A stretch of 43,518 nucleotides of DNA from CAZVWW01 sp964631265 (GCA_964631265.1 CAZVWW010000005.1:1-43518); one strand, 5' to 3'. Numbered from the stretch's first letter, positions 17,760 to 25,544 are shown. Notes: a model not told the origin generated them from the letters alone. Numbers and translations are program-made.

Positions 17760-18485
17760 GTGACGCAAGGATCAGTCATCCGATTTGAGGCGATCGACTC
17801 GACCAACCGGTTCTGCGAAAGGAATTACCGCACACTAAAGGACACAACCTTCGTCATTGCACAAAAACAGACCACCGGAAAGGGCAGGCTGAACAGAGAA
17901 TGGGCTTCTCCCGCGGGAGGACTCTGGTTTTCGGTCTTCTTTAAAACGCGGCAGGAAGAGTTGTCATTGCTGCAGCCCCTCGTCTCTTTGAGCGTATTAA
18001 AGGTCATCAATCATTATGTGCCCGGAGAGAGGTTCAGACTCAAATGGCCCAACGATATCGTCCATGGCTCCGGTAAGGTTGCGGGAATCCTTCAGAAGAA
18101 TATCCACACCGGCGCTGGGATCTATTCGATAATCGGGACGGGTATCAACGTCAACAACCCCGTACCGGATGAACTCAAGGAAAAGGCAATCTCCCTGAGG
18201 GGCATTGCCGGGCATGAGATACCACTCGATGTATTCTCGATAGATATAATGGATGACATTCGTAGAAAAAGAAGAACGATTGACCGGAACCGGATCTTGG
18301 AGGAATACCATGCCAACAGCTTGTTTCAACAAGGCGATTTTGTCAGATTCAAGCAGCTGGAAAGTGCCCGGATTTATGAGGGGTACCTGACACAGGTTCC
18401 GTTTGATAGAATCATTATCAGGACAAAAAAGTTGGAGACGTTTTCTTTTAGGGCAGGTGATGTGAGTTTTTCAAGCGGGAAATAA
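17760..18485 (+). CDS. birA: biotin--[acetyl-CoA-carboxylase] ligase (no DNA-binding domain)
   Basis: BirA activates biotin to biotinyl-AMP and attaches it to a Lys of biotin-carrier domains. The catalytic domain shows EAIDSTNRFCE (about 10-20), TTGKGRLNREWASP (the biotinyl-AMP loop, GRGRxGRxW type), LKWPNDI (about 95-101), then GIGTGINVNN. The C-terminal SH3-like domain starts near residue 195. The helix-turn-helix of Escherichia coli BirA is absent, so it should not repress transcription. The start is GTG 17760 after AGGGGTGG. The OadA-type protein in this window would need a biotinylated partner. Confidence 0.93.
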   Translation: MTQGSVIRFEAIDSTNRFCERNYRTLKDTTFVIAQKQTTGKGRLNREWASPAGGLWFSVFFKTRQEELSLLQPLVSLSVLKVINHYVPGERFRLKWPNDIVHGSGKVAGILQKNIHTGAGIYSIIGTGINVNNPVPDELKEKAISLRGIAGHEIPLDVFSIDIMDDIRRKRRTIDRNRILEEYHANSLFQQGDFVRFKQLESARIYEGYLTQVPFDRIIIRTKKLETFSFRAGDVSFSSGK

Positions 18486-18564
18486 AAATCTTGAAGAGGC
18501 GATCCCTTTTTTAGGACACGATAAAACCAATATAGAATAATAAGAATGAAAGGGGGAGAAAGAG

Positions 18565-18975
18565 ATGTCGGACTTTTTCAGCAGTAATTTTGATACGTTG
18601 CCAAAGGCTTTGGATGCATCTGCATTAAGTAATACGATTATTGCCCAGAATCTGGCCAACGTGGAAACTCCCGGTTACAAGAGAAAAGAAGTCGATTTTG
18701 AGAATTATCTCAGAAAAGCCATGGGTGATTCCGATGATCTCAGAATGAAGACGGACAACACAAAGCATATTTCAAATTATCCCAACGATATATCGTCTGT
18801 CAAACCGAGAGTGCGGACAGTTGAGGATACGCTGATAACGAACGATGGCAACAACGTTGATATAGACAGGGAAGAGGCATTGCTTGCTGCCAACACGATC
18901 CGGTATCAGAGTCTTTCGAGACTCATGGATATGACAATTTCAGGCTATAACACAGTACTGAGAGGGGTGACCTGA
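18565..18975 (+). CDS. flgB: flagellar basal body rod protein FlgB
   Basis: FlgB forms the proximal rod of the flagellum. The 136-residue product has the rod-family N-terminus ALDASALSNTIIAQNLANVETPGYKRKEVDFE and the C-terminal coiled part LLAANTIRYQSLSRLMDMTISGYNTVL. A GAAAGGGGGAGAAAGAG ribosome site precedes ATG 18565. It starts the rod/ring cluster, and its stop overlaps the flgC start by one base. I see no strong promoter in the 79 bp after birA; a TTAGGA/TAGAAT pair (18511-18538) is weak. Confidence 0.95.
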   Translation: MSDFFSSNFDTLPKALDASALSNTIIAQNLANVETPGYKRKEVDFENYLRKAMGDSDDLRMKTDNTKHISNYPNDISSVKPRVRTVEDTLITNDGNNVDIDREEALLAANTIRYQSLSRLMDMTISGYNTVLRGVT

Positions 18976-19412
18976 TGCTTGACATTTTTGATACCATGAA
19001 TATCAGCGCCTCGGGTATGACGGCCCAGCGATTCAGGCTTGATGTAATATCCAACAACATAGCCAATGCCGAGACGACAAGAGGAGAAAACGGAGAGCCC
19101 TACAGAAGGAAGACCGTTGTGTTCAGTGAGGTCTTGAGAGATGCGTTGGGAAAGTCTCAATACAATTCCATCGAGGATCTCAACGGTGTGGAGGTCTCCC
19201 GGGTGGCCGAGGATATGCGGCCCTTTAAAATGGTCTATGACCCGTCACACCCGGACGCTGACGGGGAGGGCTATGTGAAGATGCCCAATGTGAATGTGAT
19301 GCGTGAGATGGTTGATTTAATAGGCGCCCAGAGGGCGTATGAAGCAAATGTTTCTTCGATAAATGCAACAAAGGCCTTTGCCAATGCTGCATTGAGAATT
19401 GGAAGAGGGTGA
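18975..19412 (+). CDS. flgC: flagellar basal body rod protein FlgC
   Basis: FlgC is a proximal rod subunit. The N-terminus reads FDTMNISASGMTAQRFRLDVISNNIANAETTRG, and the C-terminus NVNVMREMVDLIGAQRAYEANVSSINATKAF; both are characteristic. The 145-residue length is normal. It follows flgB with a TGATG overlap and is followed by fliE, the conserved flgB-flgC-fliE order. Confidence 0.96.
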   Translation: MLDIFDTMNISASGMTAQRFRLDVISNNIANAETTRGENGEPYRRKTVVFSEVLRDALGKSQYNSIEDLNGVEVSRVAEDMRPFKMVYDPSHPDADGEGYVKMPNVNVMREMVDLIGAQRAYEANVSSINATKAFANAALRIGRG

Positions 19413-19417
19413 TTTGA

Positions 19418-19753
19418 ATGGCAGGCGGTGTTGATCCTATCAACAATATTAACAGTCTTGACCCGATCAAGCGGATTCAAAAATTAAACCGTGAAAAAAC
19501 CGAAAAGGCCGGAGAGGCTGCGGGGAAGACTGAGCCCGATTTTCAGAAGGTACTTGATCAGGCGATACAGGAAGTGAATTCACAGCGGAAGGCTTCCACA
19601 CAGGCGCGTAATGATTTTGCTGCCGGAAAGATAAGCAACATCCATGATGTGATTATCACAGCGGAAAAAGCAGGGATATCCCTGAGGATGACCATGGAGA
19701 TCAGAAACAAGATCGTTGATTCCTATAAAGAGATCATGAGAATGCAGTTGTAA
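19418..19753 (+). CDS. fliE: flagellar hook-basal body complex protein FliE
   Basis: FliE links the MS ring to the rod. The 111-residue product has a variable N-terminus, then FQKVLDQAIQEVNSQRKASTQARNDFAAGKISNIHDVIITAEKAGISLRMTMEIRNKIVDSYKEIMRMQL, the typical FliE C-terminal helices. It lies 5 bp after flgC and 1 bp before flgA. Confidence 0.95.
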   Translation: MAGGVDPINNINSLDPIKRIQKLNREKTEKAGEAAGKTEPDFQKVLDQAIQEVNSQRKASTQARNDFAAGKISNIHDVIITAEKAGISLRMTMEIRNKIVDSYKEIMRMQL

Positions 19754-19754
19754 G

Positions 19755-20762
19755 ATGCAAAAGCTATTGGCCGTTGCCGCTCTTTTTTTGCTTTGTTCGA
19801 TGACGGTTTTTTCAGGGGAGATCACCTTAAAGAACGACATCATCATTCCCTTTGAAAGAAACAGGATCCTACTCAGTGACTTTGTTCAGGAGGACGGAAG
19901 AGAACTCGGCAATATGGGCAGTGTGGTTTTCGGCTATGCACCCCTTCCGGGTAAAACAATGCGTGTGAGCACCGTATATGTGGTCAGGAAGTTTGAGCGA
20001 TATTTAAACTCACTGACAATCAATTACGACCCCGAAGGTAGTATCAGTGTCTACAGAAGCGTTTCCAAGGCAGATACCGGGAGTGAAGATAAACAGGCAT
20101 TAACGGTTGACAAACAGGCATCAGAACCCGGAATGATAACCTACAACGAAGAATCGTTTAAAGGTCTTTTGAAGAAAACCTTCATAAGCTGGCTGGAAAT
20201 GGATCTCAACGTTGAGGAGATAACCTATCATTTCGAAGAAATTCCCGATTTCCCCTTTGAGGCCAGTGAATTGGATTTCAGCTTTCAGAAATACGGTCTT
20301 GAAAAATACAGAGCCCGATTCACTTACAAGGATAAAACAGGCAGACTCAACACGGGAGGGATCTTTTTCAGACCCGAATGGATAACAGATATTGCCGTTG
20401 CCGGGCAGGACATCAAGAGAGAAACCCTTCTTTCCACCGATTACGTCTATTTTGATCAATTCAACTACTTTGATTTCAGAGACCCGGTCATCAAGGAAAA
20501 GATGCCTCAGGAGTTTGTCACCAGATTCCGCATAAGAGAAGGCGATGTCATCGAGTGGCGCGATTTGGAGAGGCGATCGTATGTCCTGAGGGGACAGATT
20601 ATCAGCGCCGTGATTGAAACGGCAGGGATGAAGATCACATCGAAGGTGGAACTGCTTGAGAATGCGGAACTGGGGCAGGTGGCAAGGGCCAGGAATGTTG
20701 ATACCGGAATCATCATCACAGGACTGGTAGCTCAAGGCCCCGTTTTGAAGGTTGATTATTGA
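19755..20762 (+). CDS. flgA: flagellar P-ring assembly chaperone FlgA
   Basis: FlgA assists FlgI polymerisation into the P ring in the periplasm. A signal peptide spans about 1-20. The N-terminal half is poorly conserved. The C-terminal SAF-like part shows AGQDIKRETLLSTDYVYF, RIREGDVIEWRDLERRSYVLRGQIISAVIETAGMKIT, then ARNVDTGIIITGLVAQGPVLKV. At 335 residues it is longer than the Escherichia coli protein. Placement directly before flgH and flgI supports the call. Confidence 0.9.
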   Translation: MQKLLAVAALFLLCSMTVFSGEITLKNDIIIPFERNRILLSDFVQEDGRELGNMGSVVFGYAPLPGKTMRVSTVYVVRKFERYLNSLTINYDPEGSISVYRSVSKADTGSEDKQALTVDKQASEPGMITYNEESFKGLLKKTFISWLEMDLNVEEITYHFEEIPDFPFEASELDFSFQKYGLEKYRARFTYKDKTGRLNTGGIFFRPEWITDIAVAGQDIKRETLLSTDYVYFDQFNYFDFRDPVIKEKMPQEFVTRFRIREGDVIEWRDLERRSYVLRGQIISAVIETAGMKITSKVELLENAELGQVARARNVDTGIIITGLVAQGPVLKVDY

Positions 20763-20798
20763 ACAGAGTTTAAGAAGCCTTTTGTTTGGAGGGAACAG

Positions 20799-21407
20799 AT
20801 GAAACGGTATATTATAATTGGTTTGCTGACGATATTGATCATTGCATCGTTGTTTTCGACGTCTTTGTGGAGCGAGTCGAAGAATGACCGATTCAAGTCC
20901 CTGTACAGCGATAGCAAGGCCTACAAGGTGGGCGATATCCTCACCATACTGATACAGGAATCCGTATCCATGTCACAGAACGATTCATCCGACGACAAGA
21001 AGAAGGGACTGATCAGCAGTGCCGTCTCCTTTTTCGGTTCGATCGGGAACGTCGCGCTCGATAATTTCATACCGCTCGGCGGGAATGAGGATGAAAAGCA
21101 GGTGACGGATAACACAGCCCAGTCAGATGTAACCGCCAAGATAGCGGCAATGGTAACCGACGTTGACGAGAACGGTAACCTGATCATCGAAGGCCGAAAA
21201 CAGACCAAAGTGGGCCAGGACAGCAGAGAACTGCTTATACAGGGAATTGTAAGGCCGAATGACATTTCCGCCCAGAACACAGTCGATTCGTTCAACATAG
21301 CCGATGCCAAGATCTGGTACAACGGAAATGTTGTCTTTGAACAGGACCCCTCCGAACAGAGCTGGGCCGGTTATATACTCTCCGGGATATCCGGGGTAAT
21401 CTTTTAA
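20799..21407 (+). CDS. flgH: flagellar L-ring protein FlgH (without lipobox)
   Basis: FlgH builds the outer-membrane L ring. The 202-residue product has a hydrophobic signal (about 3-22), then the family core YKVGDILTILIQESVS (about 42-57), AKIAAMVTDVDENGNLIIEGRKQTKVGQDSRELLIQGIVRPNDIS, and FNIADAKIWYNGNVVFEQDPSEQSWAGYIL. FlgH is normally a lipoprotein, but no Cys occurs near the signal end. GGAGGGAAC precedes ATG 20799. Confidence 0.93.
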   Translation: MKRYIIIGLLTILIIASLFSTSLWSESKNDRFKSLYSDSKAYKVGDILTILIQESVSMSQNDSSDDKKKGLISSAVSFFGSIGNVALDNFIPLGGNEDEKQVTDNTAQSDVTAKIAAMVTDVDENGNLIIEGRKQTKVGQDSRELLIQGIVRPNDISAQNTVDSFNIADAKIWYNGNVVFEQDPSEQSWAGYILSGISGVIF

Positions 21408-21422
21408 CAGGGTGATGTTTTT

Positions 21423-22436
21423 ATGAGAAAAAAGGGAATCATAATATGCTTAATTTTACTTATAGCAGCCACGGCGGTCTTTTCAGCCAGAGTCAGACTG
21501 AAAGACATAGCCCGGTTCAGAGGGGCCAGGGACAACCAGCTCTTCGGCGTTGGTCTTGTTGTGGGTCTGGCCGGTTCAGGCGATTCGGGACTTGTCCCCT
21601 CCACGCTGCTCAGCAACATGCTCAACAATTTCGGTATAACAGCAGAGGCAGCCCAGCTTCAGTCGAACAACAACGCCCTCGTGATGGTAACAGCGGATAT
21701 CCCCCCCTATTTCAAACCGGGCATGCGACTCGATGTGAACGTGGCGGCAATTGGTGATTCTGTTTCCGTACAAAACGGTGTTTTGGTGCAAACCCCTCTT
21801 TACGGGGCAGACGGTGTAGTTTATGCGGTTGCACAGGGACAGGTCAGTACGGGTGGCGAGGATATTCAGGCCTCCATCAACCTGCAGCAGCGGTATCAGG
21901 TTGTGGGAAGTGTCCCGAACGGTGCCCTCGTTGAGAAAGAGGTCCCGACCGAGATTGTCAGTTCGGATACCATAACGCTTCTTCTTTTGAATCCCGATTT
22001 TACAACTTCTGCAAGGACAGCCCAGGCCATCAACTCTAAATTCGACGAAAACATCGCCAGAGCGCTTGATGCAACGGCTATTAAGATTAAGATCCCCGAC
22101 GTTTTCCGCGATGATCTGATCACCTTTCTCTCCATCATCGAAGAGGTGGAGGTGATCCCCGATGTTGTGGCAAAGGTCATCGTCAACGAGAGGACCGGTA
22201 CCGTTGTTATGGGCGGGGATGTCAAGGTTGACGATTTCACGGTTGCCTACGGCGGTTTTTCAGTAACCATCGAGAGCGGCAGACTGGTGGACGGGGAAAA
22301 CCCGGGCAGTGAAAGCTCCATTCAGAATCTTGTATCCGGTTTGAAATCAATCGGGGCAAAGCCGCAGGATATCATCGCCGTGCTCGAGGCCATGAAATCA
22401 GCCGGTGTCCTGCATGCCGAACTCGTGGTTATGTAA
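21423..22436 (+). CDS. flgI: flagellar P-ring protein FlgI
   Basis: FlgI forms the periplasmic P ring. A signal peptide (about 1-21) is followed by VRLKDIARFRGARDNQLFGVGLVVGLAGSGDSG, NFGITAE, DIPPYFKPGMRLDVNVAAIGDS, RTGTVVMGGDVKV and a closing LVSGLKSIGAKPQDIIAVLEAMKSAGVLHAELVVM. All are hallmarks of the family. It has 337 residues. With FlgH and FlgA it shows the cell has an outer membrane. Confidence 0.96.
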   Translation: MRKKGIIICLILLIAATAVFSARVRLKDIARFRGARDNQLFGVGLVVGLAGSGDSGLVPSTLLSNMLNNFGITAEAAQLQSNNNALVMVTADIPPYFKPGMRLDVNVAAIGDSVSVQNGVLVQTPLYGADGVVYAVAQGQVSTGGEDIQASINLQQRYQVVGSVPNGALVEKEVPTEIVSSDTITLLLLNPDFTTSARTAQAINSKFDENIARALDATAIKIKIPDVFRDDLITFLSIIEEVEVIPDVVAKVIVNERTGTVVMGGDVKVDDFTVAYGGFSVTIESGRLVDGENPGSESSIQNLVSGLKSIGAKPQDIIAVLEAMKSAGVLHAELVVM

Positions 22437-22445
22437 GGGGATGTT

Positions 22446-22769
22446 ATGATGATATCGCCGTTAAATACTTATGAGGCCGTGAAAGCAACGGGAAACACAA
22501 AAACAGATGAAGCGCAACTGAGAAGGACCCGAGATGAAAACGGGCAACTGGAAGAGGCGGTCAACGATTTCGTCTCCATCCTCCTCTCGAAGGTCTTCAA
22601 GGATATGTATGAATCCATACCGAAATCCTCGCTCGTTGAGGAGGGCCATGGTGAGAAATGGTTCCGTGAGATGGTCCTGGATGAATATGCCAAAAAGGCC
22701 AGCCGGAACACTTTCAAATCACTGAGCTCCCAGATCTACCGGGAGATATCACAGGTCAAAGACCGGTGA
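22446..22769 (+). CDS. flgJ: FlgJ-like rod-binding protein (rod domain only)
   Basis: The 107-residue product matches the rod-binding half of FlgJ: LEEAVNDFVSILLSKVFKDMYESIPKSSLVEEGHGEKWFREMVLDEYAKKAS. The muramidase half found in enterobacterial FlgJ is missing, so wall cutting for rod passage must be done by another enzyme; the LysM-M23 peptidase at 11794 is one candidate (inference). ATG 22446 follows GGGG at the right distance; a second ATG is adjacent. It ends the flgB-flgJ cluster. Confidence 0.88.
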   Translation: MMISPLNTYEAVKATGNTKTDEAQLRRTRDENGQLEEAVNDFVSILLSKVFKDMYESIPKSSLVEEGHGEKWFREMVLDEYAKKASRNTFKSLSSQIYREISQVKDR

Positions 22770-22875
22770 TTGAAACTTTCTTCGCAAAATCCATCCTATT
22801 CTCGCCCGCTAAATAGACGAATAATTCAACAATAGAAAAATCTAACTTTATGGTTTCCTTCGGATACCTATATCG

Positions 22876-22981
22876 TTGTTTAACCGCTCCAGGTCCCCCG
22901 ATCACACTTAACCCCCGCTCCAGGTCCCTCAGCCAAACTTAACCCTCGCTCCAGGTCCCCTGGCCTGGAGCGGTTAAACAA
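22876..22981. repeat. 18-bp perfect inverted repeat enclosing tandem repeats
   Basis: TTGTTTAACCGCTCCAGG (22876-22893) is the exact reverse complement of 22964-22981. The enclosed DNA includes the tandem 31-bp repeats. The outer arms could arise because the right arm belongs to hairpin module A. Confidence 0.9.
22886..22978 (+). repeat. three tandem 31-bp repeat units
   Basis: GCTCCAGGTCCC begins at 22886, 22917 and 22948, spaced exactly 31 bp apart. The first two units continue with a short variable part and then CACTTAAC or AACTTAAC. The third continues into the second arm of hairpin module A. Only three units are present and no unique spacers separate them. Confidence 0.85.
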
Positions 22982-23010
22982 AGTAACAACCACCCCCGGG
23001 GTTTTTTCCG
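22947..23010 (+). repeat. two-hairpin module, copy A
   Basis: Hairpin 1: 9-bp stem 22947-22955 with 22964-22972, loop TCCCCTGG. A 15-nt linker containing TTAAACAA follows. Hairpin 2: AACC...GGTT (22988-23003) with C-rich centre, then six Ts and CCGATAAG. It has the same layout as copies B and C. Confidence 0.8.
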
Positions 23011-23066
23011 ATAAGTCCAACAGACGCCTGACGTTCACGAACCAGGCCTTTCCGGAAGAAAGAGGT

Positions 23067-23122
23067 AAACACCCAGGGGGGTGTTTTCTGTTTTAGCGCC
23101 GCACCCCGGGGGAGGTGCGGCG
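23067..23122 (-). repeat. two-hairpin module, copy C (inverted)
   Basis: Read on the minus strand: stem CGCCGCACC (23122-23114) with 23105-23097, loop TCCCCCGG, then a 10-nt linker with CTAAAACA. Hairpin 2 is AAACACCC/GGGTGTTT (23067-23086). The linker and second hairpin are nearly identical to copy B, while the first stem differs and stays paired. Confidence 0.8.
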
Positions 23123-23156
23123 AGAGATTGTTTTATGGGAGGTGCGGCGAGAGATT
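23110..23156 (+). repeat. 20-bp direct repeat, period 27
   Basis: GGGAGGTGCGGCGAGAGATT occurs at 23110-23129 and 23137-23156. The first copy contains the right arm of hairpin C, so this is a partial local duplication of that module's edge. Confidence 0.85.
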
Positions 23157-23165
23157 AAACAGCCT

Positions 23166-23226
23166 CGCTCCGACCCCCCTGGGTCGGAGCGACTAAACAA
23201 TCAAACACCCCCCTGGGTGTTTTCCG
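23166..23226 (+). repeat. two-hairpin module, copy B
   Basis: Hairpin 1: stem CGCTCCGAC (23166-23174) with GTCGGAGCG (23183-23191), loop CCCCCTGG; two inner base pairs could extend it to 11 bp. An 11-nt linker containing CTAAACAA follows. Hairpin 2: AAACACCC (23203-23210) with GGGTGTTT (23215-23222), loop CCCT, then TCCGATTATC. Confidence 0.85.
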
Positions 23227-23246
23227 ATTATCTTCTGAAATGGGAT

Positions 23247-23287
23247 AAAACAAGAGGAATCTTATCGAGTAAGATTCCTCTTGTTTT
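23247..23287. terminator. strong bidirectional terminator-like hairpin
   Basis: AAAACAAGAGGAATCTTA (23247-23264) pairs perfectly over 18 bp with 23270-23287 around loop TCGAG. The stem ends in a T-run on either strand. It separates the flagellar cluster and repeat region from arcC. Confidence 0.8.
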
Positions 23288-23293
23288 GTATTT

Positions 23294-23321
23294 TTGACAA
23301 AAAACGGTATAATCCTACTAT
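23294..23321 (+). promoter_or_regulatory. promoter of arcC
   Basis: TTGACA at 23294-23299, a 16-bp spacer, then TACTAT at 23316-23321. A TATAAT at 23308-23313 is too close to this -35 but could pair with TTGTAT at 23286-23291. Either choice starts transcription shortly before ATG 23353. Confidence 0.6.
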
Positions 23322-23352
23322 CTTTCATATTTTTGACTACGGGAGGAATTAG

Positions 23353-24303
23353 ATGACAAAGAAGAAAACGGTACTGGCCATAGGCGGCAATGCGGTCAAC
23401 AAACCCGGAGAGCCGCCGACATCCGCAAACATGAAGAAGAACCTTTCAAGCACGGTGGAGTTTCTTGCCGATATGATTGAACAGGGATACAATCCCGTTA
23501 TCACCCATGGTAACGGTCCGCAGGTTGGCAATATACTGCTTCAACAGGACTTGGCGAAAGAAAAGGTCCCGCCTTTTCCGATTGATGTCAACGATGCACA
23601 GACACAGGGCAGTCTCGGGTACATGATTGCGCAGAATCTGCGAAATGCCATGTTGAAGAGAGGGAACAAGAGACATATTGCCTCCATCATCACACAGATT
23701 GTGGTGGATCCCAAAGATAAGGCCTTTCGCGAACCGACAAAACCGGTGGGCCCCTTTTACTCTGAGGAAGAGGGCAGGCAGCTGGCTGATGAGAAAGGTT
23801 GGGACTTTGTCGAAGATTCGGGCAGAGGCTGGAGAAGAGTGGTTCCCTCCCCCCAGCCGTTGGACATCGTTGAAAAGACGGTAATTGCCGATCTCATCGA
23901 ACAGGATATCATCACCATTGCGGCCGGGGGCGGCGGTATCCCGGTTGAACGAAAGACAGACGGCAGTCTCTTCGGGGTTGAGGCTGTTATCGATAAAGAC
24001 AGGGCCTCCGCGCTACTGGCGCTTGAAATAAAAGCGGATGAACTGATTATCTTAACCGGCGTTGACAAGATAGCCCTGAATTTCGGCAAGCCGGATGAGA
24101 AGTTGCTCGATAAGATGACCATAAACGAGGCCGAAGAATACCTGGAACAAGGCCAATTCCCAAAAGGGAGTATGGGGCCGAAGGTCGAAGCGGCGATACG
24201 ATTCGTCAAGGAATCGGGAAAAGAATGTCTGATCACCTCAATGGATAAACTGAGTGAGGCGCTTCAGGGAAAATCGGGAACATACATTGTCAGTGAAAAA
24301 TAA
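23353..24303 (+). CDS. arcC: carbamate kinase
   Basis: Carbamate kinase makes ATP from carbamoyl phosphate in arginine, agmatine or purine-type fermentations. The 316-residue product shows the N-terminal LAIGGNAVNKPGE, THGNGPQVGN (about 50-59), TQGSLGYMIAQNLRN, AAGGGGIPV and DKDRASALLALEIKAD, all typical. GGGAGGAATTAG precedes ATG 23353. No arginine deiminase or ornithine carbamoyltransferase is seen nearby, so the source of carbamoyl phosphate is unknown here. Confidence 0.95.
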   Translation: MTKKKTVLAIGGNAVNKPGEPPTSANMKKNLSSTVEFLADMIEQGYNPVITHGNGPQVGNILLQQDLAKEKVPPFPIDVNDAQTQGSLGYMIAQNLRNAMLKRGNKRHIASIITQIVVDPKDKAFREPTKPVGPFYSEEEGRQLADEKGWDFVEDSGRGWRRVVPSPQPLDIVEKTVIADLIEQDIITIAAGGGGIPVERKTDGSLFGVEAVIDKDRASALLALEIKADELIILTGVDKIALNFGKPDEKLLDKMTINEAEEYLEQGQFPKGSMGPKVEAAIRFVKESGKECLITSMDKLSEALQGKSGTYIVSEK

Positions 24304-24324
24304 TGATAATCAGGTGTTTATCAA

Positions 24325-25506
24325 TTGCTTAAAGTCTATCTGGACAGCGAATTATCGGCTTCCATCAAACCGAAGCTGACAAGATTTAACAAGAAGATAC
24401 TCCTTTCCTCATCGGAGGAAGACGCAAAGCTCTCGGAGGCCTGGGACATAGCGGTGCTTTCCGAGAGCCATTTTGCAACTGCAGAAGCGGAAAAGGTAAT
24501 GAAAAGGGACTTTCCGTTCTGCCGTGTCTTTTTTGTGCCCTCAACGGTCTATTCGCCCAATATCCACAGAGAGGACATGATCGTTTACTCCGAGGAAAAT
24601 ACACTGGTGAACAACCTCATTGCCGTCATCGGGATGTTTCTGAAGATGGAATATTACGAGCGGCGCAGTTCGTCACTATCAATAGACAAAGCGCCCATAT
24701 TCTTCGGTCCGGTCATCAGGAAATTTTTGAACTCGTTCCGATTAAAGCGGAGTAATCCTCTGACGCAGATGATTGTTTCCGAAAAGGGGATCGGCCGGAA
24801 TCTGTTTGCAAGATATCTGTACTCCGAACTCATCATGGATGTTGTAGACTGCGAAGAATTAAAGAAGGAGCGGCTTCAACTCTTTATGGAGGGGGACGAG
24901 ATCAGCGAAGGTTTTATGAAGAGGCCCCATGAGGCTGTTTTCATCGACAATATCCAATATCTTGACAAGGAGGATCAGCTCTATATCTTTTCCTTTGCCA
25001 ATCAGGCAAACAGTTTTCCCGTGGTACTCGGATGCCGGAAAGAAGAGCTTGAGAAGATCAGGAATATCTACGATCTGTTTGATGTCACAGAGGTCCCGCC
25101 CATGAGAATGAGAAGAAAGGATATTCCCTTTGTTCTGACGAAGCTTATCGGGGATATTGTACAAAAATACAACTGTGTTCCGAATTTTCCGGACGAGAAT
25201 GTGGTGAGGCTTTGCAAAAACTATTCATGGCCCGGAAACTACGAAGAGCTGGAGACATTCGCCGGGATATTCTCAATGAACGGGCCCATCGAGGCGATCA
25301 AAGAAGTCATAGGCGGTATAAAGGAGATCGAATTCGAGGATCAGATCCCCAGGATGGATAAGTTTCACAGAGATCTTCGGGCATGCACTGAAGAGCTCCT
25401 GGTGAGAAAGGCCATGGAAACAACTCAAAACAACCGGAAGAAGGCCGCATCGATACTGGGCATCTCGTATAAATCACTGAGCAAGAAACTCAAGATGTAC
25501 ATGTAG
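24325..25506 (+). CDS. degenerate sigma-54-activator-like AAA+ protein with Fis-type HTH
   Basis: The 393-residue product has the build of an NtrC-type activator with key parts missing. Residues about 1-110 are an unrecognised N-terminal domain. The AAA+ region (about 130-330) lacks a proper Walker A (VSEKGIGRNLFARYLY in its place) and the GAFTGA loop that contacts sigma-54. It keeps a Walker-B-like VFIDNIQYLDKEDQ, the RMRRKDIP arginine segment and YSWPGNYEELE. A Fis-type helix-turn-helix closes it (NNRKKAASILGISYKSLSKKLK). It probably binds DNA but should not open sigma-54 promoters. The start is TTG 24325. Confidence 0.75.
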   Translation: MLKVYLDSELSASIKPKLTRFNKKILLSSSEEDAKLSEAWDIAVLSESHFATAEAEKVMKRDFPFCRVFFVPSTVYSPNIHREDMIVYSEENTLVNNLIAVIGMFLKMEYYERRSSSLSIDKAPIFFGPVIRKFLNSFRLKRSNPLTQMIVSEKGIGRNLFARYLYSELIMDVVDCEELKKERLQLFMEGDEISEGFMKRPHEAVFIDNIQYLDKEDQLYIFSFANQANSFPVVLGCRKEELEKIRNIYDLFDVTEVPPMRMRRKDIPFVLTKLIGDIVQKYNCVPNFPDENVVRLCKNYSWPGNYEELETFAGIFSMNGPIEAIKEVIGGIKEIEFEDQIPRMDKFHRDLRACTEELLVRKAMETTQNNRKKAASILGISYKSLSKKLKMYM

Positions 25507-25544
25507 ACGGTGTGGAATAAACGGTCTCAGACAGAGGTGATAGC

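Larger units (their letters stand above)
22770..23352. other. 583-bp non-coding interval between flgJ and arcC
   Basis: No credible gene is seen. The first 100 bp are featureless. From 22876 to 23290 it holds tandem 31-bp repeats, three two-hairpin modules, a 20-bp direct repeat and a long terminator. The arcC promoter follows. Confidence 0.85.

Noticed and set aside
18486..18564. A sigma-28 or sigma-54 promoter before flgB
   Set aside because: No good match to either consensus; only a weak sigma-70-like pair is visible.
22886..22978. Tandem 31-bp repeats as a CRISPR array
   Set aside because: Only three units, directly adjacent with no unique spacers of normal length, and no cas genes in the window.
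22876..22981. 18-bp inverted repeat as insertion-sequence ends
   Set aside because: Only about 70 bp lie between the arms, with no transposase gene and no flanking target duplication seen.
23115..23297. 60-codon open frame in the repeat region
   Set aside because: It runs through hairpins and the terminator, has no ribosome site and a low-complexity translation.
23294..23313. TTGACA plus TATAAT 8 bp apart as one promoter
   Set aside because: The spacer is far too short for a sigma-70 promoter; each hexamer has a better partner at 16 bp.
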